A stretch of 64,000 bases of DNA, taken from Planctomycetota bacterium. GTDB taxonomy: Bacteria > Planctomycetota > Planctomycetia > Pirellulales > Lacipirellulaceae. Below, piece by piece: positions 1-9,925 of this stretch (position 1 is its first letter; the number at the start of each line of letters is the position of its first letter). Position numbers and translations under genes: made by a program. The notes below the pieces were generated by a model. It did not search any database, was not told the DNA's origin, and saw only the letters and a program-made list of their open reading frames with translations. The stretch lies in contig JAJDEF010000037.1 in assembly GCA_029259945.1 (NCBI GenBank), positions 58,169-122,168 on the forward strand, given 5' to 3'.

Positions 1-1009
1 GCATCTCTACCTCAAAAACATGCACCGCAATGCTGCCCGCCCAAAACTTCAACTCGCCTTGCTCGTCACGAAGTTCGGCAACCTCCTCGGGAAAGTCGCT
101 GTATTCGATGACCTGCTGCCGACCATCAATGCTCACAAAATTGCCCAACTTGTCCTGCGGTGTTTGTTTGGCAACGGCCAGAGAAGTAAGTTCCGAGCCT
201 GCCAACAAATGAATCCCGATCACCTCGGGGTCACCGATGGGCACCAAGGGGTTATCGACTTGCAAATAAAACAACTGCCGAATTCCACGGTCGTCCATTT
301 GCTCAAGGGCCCCACTCGAAGCCAAAGCAGCCACCGTCCCACCATGCCCATCGGGGCTCTGAAAAAGACTATCCTTGGCTGCAAGAAGAAGTTTGCCCGA
401 CTCGACATCCACCGCAGGCATCGTGCCTTGGCAAAAAACAAACAGGTCTGCTTCTGGCAAACCAAAGCGGTCGTTCTCGTTCAAAAACAATAGTGTCTCG
501 TCATGTGTGCCCGGACTCGTCATGAGATACAACGGAATCTTGACCCCATATCGCCGCGAAGCAGCAAGCACTTTTTCAATATGAATCTGAAGCAGGCTTG
601 CCGAAGAAACCGGCCCAATTGGGTAAGTACACTTCGGACGGTCGTACCCCAACCGAGTCCCCTGCCCTCCCGCAGTGAGCAACACCCCAACTTCACCCCG
701 GCTAAGCGATTCGATGCCGCGCGTGCGCGCAGCCTCCGACGAAATCCCCAATTCGCCACCCTCGCTGCGCTCCGACAAACGAACCGCTTGGGGCGGCGAT
801 GCCCGGCGCGCGAGTTCCGCCCAGTCAGGTTGGTCGACCTCTCCGAGAAACAACGATTGAATCAGCGGCAAATCAAGTTGCCCTATCTGATGAGCCAGCC
901 GAGCTTTGCCCTCGTCAGGCAATTCGTCCCAAAACTGCAATAGATGCTGCTGGCCATACGGCTCGAGCTTCGCCAGCAGCGATTGTTTATCGGGGATTGC
1001 AGAAGTCAT
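1..1009 (-). CDS. UDPGP-family (eukaryote-type UDP-N-acetylglucosamine/UTP-sugar pyrophosphorylase) nucleotidyltransferase, C-terminus cut by window edge
   Basis: Open reading frame on the minus strand from ATG at 1009 to the edge (absent from the ORF track because no stop lies in the window); translation contains ..GVLLTAGGQGTRLGYDRPKCTYPIGPVSSASLLQIHIEKV.. typical of PF01704. Confidence 0.88.
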   Translation of the reverse strand, partial: MTSAIPDKQSLLAKLEPYGQQHLLQFWDELPDEGKARLAHQIGQLDLPLIQSLFLGEVDQPDWAELARRASPPQAVRLSERSEGGELGISSEAARTRGIESLSRGEVGVLLTAGGQGTRLGYDRPKCTYPIGPVSSASLLQIHIEKVLAASRRYGVKIPLYLMTSPGTHDETLLFLNENDRFGLPEADLFVFCQGTMPAVDVESGKLLLAAKDSLFQSPDGHGGTVAALASSGALEQMDDRGIRQLFYLQVDNPLVPIGDPEVIGIHLLAGSELTSLAVAKQTPQDKLGNFVSIDGRQQVIEYSDFPEEVAELRDEQGELKFWAGSIAVHVFEVEM

Positions 1010-1015
1010 AAACAC

Positions 1016-1132
1016 TCAAAATATCCATTGCCGTACCCAAGCATAGGCAAGCAGACAAAGTGCGGGAAACGCGACGAAAATCACGCCATAGGTGAATAGC
1101 GAGGTCCAAAAGTGACGGGGCCATCGAGCCAT
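1016..1132 (-). CDS. Small hydrophobic ORF (38 aa), putative single-TM microprotein
   Basis: Manual translation MARWPRHFWTSLFTYGVIFVAFPALCLLAYAWVRQWIF*; 6 nt upstream of the UDPGP gene on the same strand; below ORF-track length cutoff. Confidence 0.45.
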   Translation of the reverse strand: MARWPRHFWTSLFTYGVIFVAFPALCLLAYAWVRQWIF

Positions 1133-1441
1133 AGAAAATAGGTCTGCCGAAAAATTTTAGCGTGTGGGAAAACAGCCATTATCGCCGACCACCGTACCCT
1201 ACACTAGGGGCCAGCAGAAATGACAAATTGACTAGGGCACGCGTAATCTGCCCTTCTAGGTAGCGGGCTAGTTTGGCCAAAGGCCCCACCACCGCCCTTC
1301 AGCCAGCCGGTTGAAAGAAATAGCCCAGGTTGGGTATACTGCAGCGTTTGCATTCTTGCAAAATGAGCCCCTGCTCTACGGCGCTGTATACCGCACGCTA
1401 ACCTGTCCTACAATATTCAATATCCATCGGGAGACACTTTC

Positions 1442-2623
1442 GTGGCATCTGGAAAATATCTCTTTACGAGCGAAGCGGTCAGCATGGGCCATCCCGACAA
1501 GTTGGCCGATCAGATTTCGGATGGCGTCTTAGACGCTCTCTTCGCCCAAGACCCCAATAGCCGCGTCGCATGCGAGACGATGGTCACCACAGGAGTCGTC
1601 GTCGTGGCTGGCGAAATCACCACCGAAGCAACCGTCGACATGCAGAGCATTGTCCGCAACGTGGTGCGCGAAGTCGGTTATACCGACTCCAGCATGGGCA
1701 TCAGTGCCGACCACTGTGCCGTGTTGATTGCCATCGACGAGCAAAGCCCCGATATCGCCATGGGCGTCGACGACGATGCCAAAACAGGCAAAGACGTCGG
1801 AGCCGGCGACCAAGGGCTCATGTTTGGCTACGCCTGCAACGACACCCCCGAGCTAATGCCGCTACCGATTGCCCTTTCGCATCGCATTCTCAATCGTTTA
1901 ACCGAAGCGCGCCAAAACGGCGAAGTCGATTGGCTCCGCCCCGATAGCAAGAGCCAGGTCACGGTCGAGTTCGAAGGCAATACGCCAATACGAATCGACA
2001 CCGTGGTGGTTTCGACACAACACAACCCTGATGTCACGAACGAAGAGATTCATGAATTCATTATCGAAAAAGTCATCAAGCCAGAACTTCCTGCAGGCTT
2101 AGCAGGAGGCGACATTACCTATCACATCAACCCCACCGGGCGGTTTGTGGTCGGCGGACCTCACGGCGACTGCGGACTCACCGGTCGAAAAATTATTGTC
2201 GACACCTACGGCGGATGGGGCCGACACGGTGGCGGTGCTTTCAGCGGCAAAGATCCCACCAAGGTCGACCGAAGCGCCGCCTACATGGCCCGTTACGTGG
2301 CGAAGAATATCGTCGCCGCCGAATTGGCCGAACGTTGCGAAGTGCAACTCGCCTACGCCATTGGCGTCTCTGAGCCGGTCAGCATTCGGATCGATACCGA
2401 AGGCACTGGACGGGTCGACGACGCACAAATCTGCGAAGCCGTGCGAGAAATTTTCCCCTTATCACCGGCTGGCATCATCGAGCATCTGCAATTACGTCGC
2501 CCAATCTACCGCAAGACGGCATCCGGCGGACATTTCGGACGCAGCGAACCCGAGTTCACTTGGGAAAAAACCGACATGGCAGCCAAACTCGCCGAAGCCA
2601 TCGGCGTCACTGCCTCGGCCTAA
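1442..2623 (+). CDS. metK: S-adenosylmethionine synthetase
   Basis: GTG start; [32 protein letters not shown].. and [26 protein letters not shown] motifs. Confidence 0.98.
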   Translation: MASGKYLFTSEAVSMGHPDKLADQISDGVLDALFAQDPNSRVACETMVTTGVVVVAGEITTEATVDMQSIVRNVVREVGYTDSSMGISADHCAVLIAIDEQSPDIAMGVDDDAKTGKDVGAGDQGLMFGYACNDTPELMPLPIALSHRILNRLTEARQNGEVDWLRPDSKSQVTVEFEGNTPIRIDTVVVSTQHNPDVTNEEIHEFIIEKVIKPELPAGLAGGDITYHINPTGRFVVGGPHGDCGLTGRKIIVDTYGGWGRHGGGAFSGKDPTKVDRSAAYMARYVAKNIVAAELAERCEVQLAYAIGVSEPVSIRIDTEGTGRVDDAQICEAVREIFPLSPAGIIEHLQLRRPIYRKTASGGHFGRSEPEFTWEKTDMAAKLAEAIGVTASA

Positions 2624-2786
2624 TAACCAAGTTGGATGCACCACACGTTTGGGATATCTAAAGTTATTCTTGAATCATCCCCAAACTGCTAGCAATACAG
2701 ACTGCCATAGGTCGTAACCGTTGCTGCGCGGTATGCTCCTACGTTGACTTTGATCTCTCTCGTCAACTGCGGATCCCATCGCGCCG

Positions 2787-3725
2787 ATGTCAACTCGCCT
2801 TAAACCAAATTCGAATCCACTCGCATCGAAAAACTCCCCGCAAGGTCTCTGGCTAGGTGAGACTCGGCTCACCACCGTGACGATGGTGATCTCGATCCTC
2901 GTCGTGTTCAACGCCGTGGGTTTGCTTCTAGTCGTGCGCCGTTTTGTCGGGGCTTTGACTGCCGAGATGTCGTGGAACACGATGCTGTTGACCGCTGTGG
3001 TCACCACCGCCTTAGCAGCTTGCGCTCGAATCGCCTGGCGAAGACAATTTCCACTGGCAATCAATGATAGCGAAGAATATCCCCATGTCTGGCAACATCG
3101 TTGGGATCGCGTAGTTGGCTACGGCACGTCTTTGTCGCTCGTGTTGTTAGCCATCGGCTGTTGCTACCCGGCAAATCACACCAGCGATTGGCTCATTTGG
3201 TTGCCTCTGCTGGTAGTAGATCAACTCTGGCGACAATCGTTTTTTGACGCTGGAAACCCAGAACGAGAAATCCGCGAAACAGACTTCGATCTCGAGAACG
3301 AATTGTTACTCGCCTCGATCACTCCAGCCACCCATCGGCCAACACTGGCTTTCAACGAATCCGGCCCACCCCCTGCTCTCGATGCCGACTTCGCTGACGA
3401 ATTCAACGAGGAGATTGTTCAGCAGCTCTACCGAGTACGCGATGAACTGGGGCAAGAGGTCATCTACGGGACACTAAGGGCAGACTTTCTCGCAGGTCAG
3501 CGAACCGCGGTCATCCATGCCGGCTTCTGCCCTCCGTTGACGCATTTGCCCGAAATCGAAGCCGAATCGTTCCGGGGCCCTGCCGCCCGAATCAAAATTG
3601 TCCAAGCGATGGCGCATGGCACCCGAATGGATGTCCGACTCACCGCCCCAGCCCCGGCTGATTGCCACGTCTGGATCGATATGGCGGCCACACCAGCGAC
3701 GCCCCAAGAAAAAATCGCATCTTGA
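2787..3725 (+). CDS. Hypothetical protein with N-terminal transmembrane segments
   Basis: 312-aa ORF; hydrophobic stretches TMVISILVVFNAVGLLLVV, MLLTAVVTTALAACARI, LSLVLLAIGCCY; no family recognised. Confidence 0.75.
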   Translation: MSTRLKPNSNPLASKNSPQGLWLGETRLTTVTMVISILVVFNAVGLLLVVRRFVGALTAEMSWNTMLLTAVVTTALAACARIAWRRQFPLAINDSEEYPHVWQHRWDRVVGYGTSLSLVLLAIGCCYPANHTSDWLIWLPLLVVDQLWRQSFFDAGNPEREIRETDFDLENELLLASITPATHRPTLAFNESGPPPALDADFADEFNEEIVQQLYRVRDELGQEVIYGTLRADFLAGQRTAVIHAGFCPPLTHLPEIEAESFRGPAARIKIVQAMAHGTRMDVRLTAPAPADCHVWIDMAATPATPQEKIAS

Positions 3726-3823
3726 TCGCCATTTCGCGGCAATAGGCGTAGCACTATAATCCCTCAAAGCAAGCCGACGGTCTTGCCCCCTACTCAAAAA
3801 TACCTTGAACAAAGTAAGAAAAT

Positions 3824-4312
3824 TTGACCACCACATTGCGAATTGGTCTCGGCGAAGATACCCACCGTCTAGCGGCGGGCGGACCTTTGCGATTGGGCGG
3901 TATCGATATCCCGCACAATCAACACACGGTCGGCCATAGCGATGCGGATGTTTTGCTGCACGCCATTACTGATGCGCTACTGGGTGCTGCCGCCCTGCCA
4001 GACATCGGCGAGTTGTTTCCCAACACCAACGACGAAAACAAAAATCGTGACTCCGCCGAAATGTTACAACTAGCATTTGCCAAAGTCGCAACGGCCGGTT
4101 TCCAAATCGTAAATCTCGATTGTGTCGTAGCCGCCGAGCAACCCAAATTGAGCCCCCATAAACAAGCCCTACGAACCCGAATCGCCGAAATACTTTCGAT
4201 CGACACCACCCAAGTAAACATCAAAGCCAAAACGGGCGAAGGTGTCGGGCCCGTAGGCGAACAACAAATCCTCCAAGCCCGCTGCATTGCGTTGTTAGAA
4301 AAAACCCCCTGA
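3824..4312 (+). CDS. ispF: 2-C-methyl-D-erythritol 2,4-cyclodiphosphate synthase
   Basis: RIGLGEDTHRLAAGGPLRLGGIDIPHNQHTVGHSDADVLLHAITDALLGAAALPDIGELFP; TTG start. Confidence 0.97.
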   Translation: MTTTLRIGLGEDTHRLAAGGPLRLGGIDIPHNQHTVGHSDADVLLHAITDALLGAAALPDIGELFPNTNDENKNRDSAEMLQLAFAKVATAGFQIVNLDCVVAAEQPKLSPHKQALRTRIAEILSIDTTQVNIKAKTGEGVGPVGEQQILQARCIALLEKTP

Positions 4313-4326
4313 CCTCTGCCCCCCCC

Positions 4327-6072
4327 ATGCCCACAACCAGCCCCTCCAAAAGCACAATGATCACCCCCTCTGAACCGCATCCGACGCTGCATATCTACAA
4401 CACGCTGAGCAAACGCAAAGAGCCGTTCCAGACGGTCGAGCCCGGCAAAGTGGGCATCTACCTCTGCGGACCAACGGTTTACGACAAGGCGCACATCGGC
4501 CACATGGTCGGGCCGGTCATCTTTGATTGCATCAAGCGGTATCTCACCTATTGCGGCTACGATGTCTCTTGGGTGGTGAATATCACCGACGTCGACGACA
4601 AGCTCATCGCCAAAGCCAACGAGCGCGGCATCTCGATGCTCGAAGTGGCCGAAGAAAATATCGCCGACTACAACGAAAACCTAGCCGCGTTGGGCGTCGA
4701 TCAAATCGATCATTTCCCGCGCGCCACCGATTGCATGGACGAAATCATCGCCCTGGTCGCCTCACTCGTCGAACAGGGGTTTGCCTACGAATCCGAAGGC
4801 GACGTCTATTTCGAGGTCAGCAAAGACACCGAATACGGCAAACTAAGCAATCGACGCGTCGATGCCATGCAAGGCGAAGGGGGCGGAACCGCCGATCGAA
4901 AACGAGGGCTGGCCGACTTCGCCCTCTGGAAATCAGCAAAACCCGACGAACCCGCCTGGGAGAGCCCCTGGGGCAAAGGTCGCCCTGGCTGGCATATCGA
5001 ATGCTCCGCCATGAGCAAAAAAATTCTGGGCGAGACATTCGACATCCACGGCGGCGGCCTCGATTTAGTGTTCCCTCACCACGAAAACGAAATCGCTCAA
5101 AGCGAATGCTGCCATCATCAACCCATGGTCACCTACTGGACACACAACGGTTTGTTACAAGCGTCCAGCGCTTCAGGCAAAGTCGGCGGTCGCGGCGAGC
5201 GTGAAGAGACGGCCAACGAAGGCGGGAAAAAAATGAGCCGCAGCAAAGGCGCTGGCGGGCTAGCCGACCTCATCGGTCGCCAAGGGGGCGAGCGAATTCG
5301 GTTTTTCTTGCTCCGCACCCATTACCGCAGCACCGTGCTGTTCAACGAACCGGCCATCGAAGAAGCGGGGACGGGCCTCGAAACTTTCTACCGCTTCTTC
5401 AAACGCCACCAACGAATCACCGGCAACAGTATTTACGATTGCCAGTTGGCCAAAACCCGTGAAACAGGCGAAATCAACGCCGGCACAAGCGAGTTACTCG
5501 CCGAAGTGACCGAACTCCGCAACAAATTCATCGCCGCCATGGACGACGATTTTAATACCGGTGGCGCAATTGGCGAGCTGTTCGAACTGGCGCGCAAACT
5601 AAACAAGTACTGCGACGACCACGATTTGGAATCGCCAAACAAACCCTCCGACAAGGTCGAGCCTTTCGTGCAAGGCGCAGCCACCTTGCGAGAACTCGCC
5701 AACGTACTCGGCATTTTTACTGCGGAGCAAACCTCCAGCGGCGGCGACGCCCTACTGGGCCAAGTCATGCAGCTAGTGATCGATCTCCGCACCGATGCCC
5801 GGGCCAATAAAAACTTCGCAATGGCCGACACCATCCGCGACGGCATCAACCCCTTAGGAATTGTGCTAGAAGATCGCACCGGCGGCACCGATTGGACCGG
5901 CGGCAACGACAACGCCTTGGACGGTGTCATGCAACTCTTAATCGAACTCCGCCAAACCGCACGAGCCGAGAAAGATTTTGCCACGTCCGACACCATTCGC
6001 GACCGGCTCTCTGAACTCAGAGTCACCTTAGAAGATCGACCCAGCGGAACGGAGTGGAGCAAAGGCTCGTAA
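4327..6072 (+). CDS. cysS: Cysteinyl-tRNA synthetase
   Basis: [39 protein letters not shown] (KMSKS-like) motifs; C-terminal segment tandemly duplicated. Confidence 0.97.
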   Translation: MPTTSPSKSTMITPSEPHPTLHIYNTLSKRKEPFQTVEPGKVGIYLCGPTVYDKAHIGHMVGPVIFDCIKRYLTYCGYDVSWVVNITDVDDKLIAKANERGISMLEVAEENIADYNENLAALGVDQIDHFPRATDCMDEIIALVASLVEQGFAYESEGDVYFEVSKDTEYGKLSNRRVDAMQGEGGGTADRKRGLADFALWKSAKPDEPAWESPWGKGRPGWHIECSAMSKKILGETFDIHGGGLDLVFPHHENEIAQSECCHHQPMVTYWTHNGLLQASSASGKVGGRGEREETANEGGKKMSRSKGAGGLADLIGRQGGERIRFFLLRTHYRSTVLFNEPAIEEAGTGLETFYRFFKRHQRITGNSIYDCQLAKTRETGEINAGTSELLAEVTELRNKFIAAMDDDFNTGGAIGELFELARKLNKYCDDHDLESPNKPSDKVEPFVQGAATLRELANVLGIFTAEQTSSGGDALLGQVMQLVIDLRTDARANKNFAMADTIRDGINPLGIVLEDRTGGTDWTGGNDNALDGVMQLLIELRQTARAEKDFATSDTIRDRLSELRVTLEDRPSGTEWSKGS

Positions 6073-6170
6073 ATAATACTGTCTGCACCCCAAAAAACTG
6101 TGTAAAATGGTAATGGCGTTGTTACGCTTCGATACCTCGTCACTGTAGCTCCCCGAGAGGAATCACGACC

Positions 6171-6383
6171 ATGACCGACTTACTCCAACGAGCGTTTGAT
6201 AAGGCCTCCAAACTCTCTCAAACAGAGCAAAATTCCCTCGCGACTTGGCTTCTGGAAGAATTAGATTCTGAAAGAAAATGGGACACTCTCTTTACGAACT
6301 CAACAGATCTCTTAGAGAAACTTGGCGCAGAAGCCTTGGCTGAACACAGAGCTGGCAACACGGAACCGCTCGACCTTCAATGA
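6171..6383 (+). CDS. Putative antitoxin partner of the downstream RelE/ParE-like gene
   Basis: 70-aa ORF three nt upstream of a RelE/ParE-like ORF; MTDLLQRAFDKASKLSQTEQNSLATWLLEEL.. pattern typical of short antitoxins. Confidence 0.65.
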   Translation: MTDLLQRAFDKASKLSQTEQNSLATWLLEELDSERKWDTLFTNSTDLLEKLGAEALAEHRAGNTEPLDLQ

Positions 6384-6386
6384 CAG

Positions 6387-6656
6387 ATGACCTCGAAGAC
6401 CACAAAACAATTTCGAGAAGCTCTCTCCAAGTTGCCTACCGAGGTGCAACGAAAGGCGGTCGTAGCCTATCAACGATTTCGAGACACTCCTGACCATCGC
6501 AGCTTACGTTTTAAGAAAGTTCATCCTCGTGAGCCAATCTATTCGGTTCGGATCAGCGTAAAGTATCGTGCAGTCGGAATCGTAGATGGTGATACGATCG
6601 TATGGTTTTGGATTGGAATACATTCCGAGTACGAAGAACTACTAAAACGAATTTAG
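6387..6656 (+). CDS. RelE/ParE-superfamily toxin-like protein
   Basis: FREALSKLPTEVQRKAVVAYQRF..HPSLRFKKVH-like ..YSVRISVKYRAVGIVDGDTIVWFWIGIHSEYEELL, RelE/HigB-type fold signature. Confidence 0.75.
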   Translation: MTSKTTKQFREALSKLPTEVQRKAVVAYQRFRDTPDHRSLRFKKVHPREPIYSVRISVKYRAVGIVDGDTIVWFWIGIHSEYEELLKRI

Positions 6657-6697
6657 ATAGCCTTTGGGCTAATCCTCGCTCAATCACAAGATCACGG

Positions 6698-7189
6698 ATG
6701 AAAATTCTTGGCATCGATCCTGGACTCAACACCACCGGCTACGGGGTGTTAGAAATTGTCGACCAGCGTCCCAGGTTGGTCGAAGCGGGAATTATACGCG
6801 GCAAGTCGCGTGGTTCGTTGACTGCAAGAGTACAAGAAATTTATGATGGAGTCGTCGACGTCATCCAGTCGCTACATCCCGAGGTAATGGCCCTCGAAAA
6901 ACTGTACGCCCACTACGATCGCCCCACCACCTCCATTTTGATGGGCCATGCCCGTGGCGTCATCTGCCTGGCCGCAGCTCAGGCAGGTATCGCCGTCGAA
7001 GACTACGCCGCCACACAAGTCAAAAAAACCCTGACCGGAAATGGGCGGGCACCAAAATCACAAATGCAGCAGGCCATCCAATTCGAGCTGGGACTCTCGA
7101 AAACCCCCGAACCAGCCGACGTCGCCGATGCACTGGCCATCGCCTTCTGCCACTATTGCGTGGCAAAGACACAAAATGTTAGAAGCTAG
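6698..7189 (+). CDS. ruvC: Holliday junction resolvase RuvC
   Basis: [19 protein letters not shown]..., [36 protein letters not shown]; start chosen at ATG 6698 inside the longer ORF. Confidence 0.96.
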   Translation: MKILGIDPGLNTTGYGVLEIVDQRPRLVEAGIIRGKSRGSLTARVQEIYDGVVDVIQSLHPEVMALEKLYAHYDRPTTSILMGHARGVICLAAAQAGIAVEDYAATQVKKTLTGNGRAPKSQMQQAIQFELGLSKTPEPADVADALAIAFCHYCVAKTQNVRS

Positions 7190-7245
7190 TGTCATGCCAA
7201 AGCAAAAAAACTAGTCGCCCAGCCCCAATCCCCAGCTCCCAATCC

Positions 7246-7869
7246 ATGATTACTAAAATTACCGGAACCCCGGTCGCGCTCAGCGGCGATTATTTGACGC
7301 TTGCCATCGGGGCATTCGAATACCAAGTATTGATTCCCGAATTCACGCGCCGACATCTTCAGGATGAAATCGGCAACGAAATCTCGCTACACACGATCGA
7401 GTATCTCGAAGGCAATCCCATGCAGGGGCGACTCACGCCGCGGATGGTGGGTTTCCTGAGCGCCATCGAACGCGAGTTCTTCGAGCTTTTCTGCCAAGTC
7501 GATGGGGTGGGCGTAAAAAAAGCCCTACGAGCGATGGTACGGCCAGTGCAAGAAGTGGCCCAACTCATCGAAAACCAGGATCCCAAAGGTCTCAGCGGTC
7601 TTCCCGGCATTGGCCCCGCAACGGCTGAGCGAATCATTGCCAAGCTACGTCGAAAGGTGCCTAAGTTTGCCCTGCTCGTAGCACGCGACTCGCCACTGGC
7701 CGCCGAAGTCGAACGCGACGTGGTCAGCGAAGCGTTTGAAGTACTCCGAGCCCTCGGACACAGCGAAGCAGAGGCCCGTCGATTGCTCGACGAAGCGGTG
7801 TCTCGCAAAAAGAAATACAAAAACGTTGAGGAACTGCTACAAAGCGTCTACGAACAACGGCAATCATAA
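7246..7869 (+). CDS. ruvA: Holliday junction branch migration protein RuvA
   Basis: [31 protein letters not shown]..., [20 protein letters not shown]; start chosen at ATG 7246. Confidence 0.9.
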   Translation: MITKITGTPVALSGDYLTLAIGAFEYQVLIPEFTRRHLQDEIGNEISLHTIEYLEGNPMQGRLTPRMVGFLSAIEREFFELFCQVDGVGVKKALRAMVRPVQEVAQLIENQDPKGLSGLPGIGPATAERIIAKLRRKVPKFALLVARDSPLAAEVERDVVSEAFEVLRALGHSEAEARRLLDEAVSRKKKYKNVEELLQSVYEQRQS

Positions 7870-7894
7870 ACTTTCGGAAATTCGCCATCGGCAG

Positions 7895-8515
7895 CTATTC
7901 GGCCGGTGTTTCGCTCGGGTCTGACGTGGGTTGCTCCTCGTCCTGGACGGACACACGAACCTGATCGCGTCCCTTCCCGATCACATAGGCAGCAAGCGCC
8001 CCGACGCACATCCAAACCGTGTCCATCTCGGTGAATCGCTTTTCAAGTGGCAAATTCTGGTCCCCAAGAACGCTACTTTCTATTTCCATTTCAGGGAACA
8101 ATAACGCGTCGGTCTCTTCAGACACATCCTCCGAATCGTCCTCACCCGCCCGCGACGCGTCAGTATCTACGTCCGCAACGACTGCCGCCTTATCCTGATT
8201 GACGACAACCTGCATGACTTTTGCGTAGGCCTGTCGCCCGAACACGATGGCGCCTAGCGCAATCGCAACCGCCAAAGCGCCACGGGCGTAGCTTCCCGAA
8301 GCATTTGCCCCAGCTGCCTTGTGAACACACAAACCAGTCACCACTCCAACAAAACACGCCAGCCACCCGAATTCCTGTTTCAGATAGAACTCCAAGCCCA
8401 ACCAAACCGTAGCCGCGACAGCAGCCCCAATCACGCCACCGATCAGTACACGCATTGCATCACCTTCAGTAGATAGTAGGGAAAGTGTATTGCCGGAGAG
8501 CCCAACTACTTCCAA
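7895..8515 (-). CDS. Hypothetical membrane protein
   Basis: 206-aa ORF with hydrophobic segments VLIGGVIGAAVAATVWLGLEF, GALAVAIALGAIVFGRQ; real start may be internal ATG MRVLIGG. Confidence 0.65.
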   Translation of the reverse strand: MEVVGLSGNTLSLLSTEGDAMRVLIGGVIGAAVAATVWLGLEFYLKQEFGWLACFVGVVTGLCVHKAAGANASGSYARGALAVAIALGAIVFGRQAYAKVMQVVVNQDKAAVVADVDTDASRAGEDDSEDVSEETDALLFPEMEIESSVLGDQNLPLEKRFTEMDTVWMCVGALAAYVIGKGRDQVRVSVQDEEQPTSDPSETPAE

Positions 8516-8632
8516 CCAATGTGCTTGTCGAGGCCCCGAACGCCATTAAAAGTCTAGTATGGTGCCAGATAGCGAGTCAAGCAGGCAGTGAGAAGTTTTG
8601 CGGGCAGGTCGAAAAGCGACCCAACTTTCTAT

Positions 8633-8725
8633 CCAAAGCCGGTCTCAAAACTCCAAAAAAGTGACCCGCGGCCAGGAGATTTTTGTGCCGAAAGTGGGCT
8701 TGAAACCGACTGTAGAACCCAAAAT
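8633..8725 (+). repeat. 93-bp conserved intergenic element, copy 1
   Basis: Aligns along its length with the reverse complement of 30181-30274. Confidence 0.85.
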
Positions 8726-8913
8726 CCACCGATCTACGAATCATGAAGCGAGGCTAGGAGATAAGTGACTGATACGCTGACATCGACGCATTTCACGTCC
8801 ATTGAGTAGGATTAGCCTCTTTATCGTCGATAGCGTCGTCGATAGCCGTTCGCTGAAACGAATTGGCCGTCCCCCCCACGACACCTTACCTGTCGCTTGC
8901 CACACTTGTTATC

Positions 8914-9675
8914 ATGATTAACCTCTTAGAACGCTGGTTAGTCTTCCCCGCACCTCGCGTGGCCGAAAGCGAATGGAATCCGCCCGACTTAGAGTTCGAA
9001 GACGTCTACTTCACTAGTCACGATGGGGTGCGCCTGCACGGCTGGTATGTCCCTCACCCGCAACCCCGCGCCACCATTCTCTACAGTCACGGCAACGGCG
9101 AGTGCGTGCCCCATTTGGCCAGTCGTTTGCGTGTCTTGAACCAAAGCATCGGCGCAACAGTTTTTGCTTGGGATTACCGTGGCTATGGCCGCAGCGCCGG
9201 CCAGGCCCACGAATCGAATGTCATCCCCGACGCTCGGCTAGCTCAAGAGTGGCTGGCCAATCGCACCGGGATCTCCGCCGACCATGTCGTCCTGCTAGGC
9301 CGCTCGCTGGGCGGAGCGGTCTCGGTCGCCTTGGCTGCTGAATATCCAATACGCGGCTTGGTACTCGACCGCACGTTTTCGTGTCTGCTCGACACAGCAG
9401 CCCACAACTTCCCTTGGCTGCCCGTCCGCTGGGTCATGCAGAATCGTTTTTCCTCAGCCAAACGAATTCGCAACTACCATGGCCCCCTACTACAAACCCA
9501 CGGCACAGCCGACGAAATCGTCCCACTCGCAATGGGCAAACAACTATTCGACGCCTCGCCAAGCAAACAAAAACATTTCATAGAAATCCCCAACGGCAAT
9601 CACAACGGCCCACTACCCGACTATTGCTACAAAGCGCTCGCCGAATTCCTGGATGCGCTACCGCCGACAAAATGA
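8914..9675 (+). CDS. Alpha/beta hydrolase
   Basis: GNGEC, GRSLGGAVSVALAAEYP nucleophile elbow, HGTADEIVP, NGNHNGPLPD; start chosen at 8914. Confidence 0.88.
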   Translation: MINLLERWLVFPAPRVAESEWNPPDLEFEDVYFTSHDGVRLHGWYVPHPQPRATILYSHGNGECVPHLASRLRVLNQSIGATVFAWDYRGYGRSAGQAHESNVIPDARLAQEWLANRTGISADHVVLLGRSLGGAVSVALAAEYPIRGLVLDRTFSCLLDTAAHNFPWLPVRWVMQNRFSSAKRIRNYHGPLLQTHGTADEIVPLAMGKQLFDASPSKQKHFIEIPNGNHNGPLPDYCYKALAEFLDALPPTK

Positions 9676-9684
9676 AGGCACAGA

Positions 9685-9890
9685 ACGATCGCATGACGCA
9701 AGTTCTTACGCCGAAGGCGTTATACATCGTAGCCCAGGGTCGCGAACAAAGTGAGCGCACCCTGGGTTGGAAGCATGAGAGAAACTCAACCCTGATAGGG
9801 TTGTACAACCAACGATTACCCAGGGTGGCGCGGCTTCGCCGCTTACCCTGGGCTACGTTGGATAACCCCTTTGGGGTATTAGCCTTGCGG
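9685..9890. repeat. Composite cluster of small palindromic intergenic repeats
   Basis: ACGCCGAAGGCGT, TAGCCCAGGGTCGCG...CACCCTGGGTT, AACCCTgatAGGGTT, TACCCAGGGTGGCGCGGCTTCGCCGCTTACCCTGGGCTA, AACCCCtttGGGGT. Confidence 0.8.
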
Positions 9891-9925
9891 CATGTGTTCC
9901 TATTGGAAGAATTTTGCCCTGCCCG

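Noticed and set aside
1321-1441. Possible SAM riboswitch upstream of metK
   Set aside because: No SAM-I/II/III or SAM-IV core recognisable by eye; left unannotated.
4527-5204. 225-aa Arg-rich plus ORF in cysS
   Set aside because: Alternative frame inside cysS with extreme Arg content; shadow ORF.
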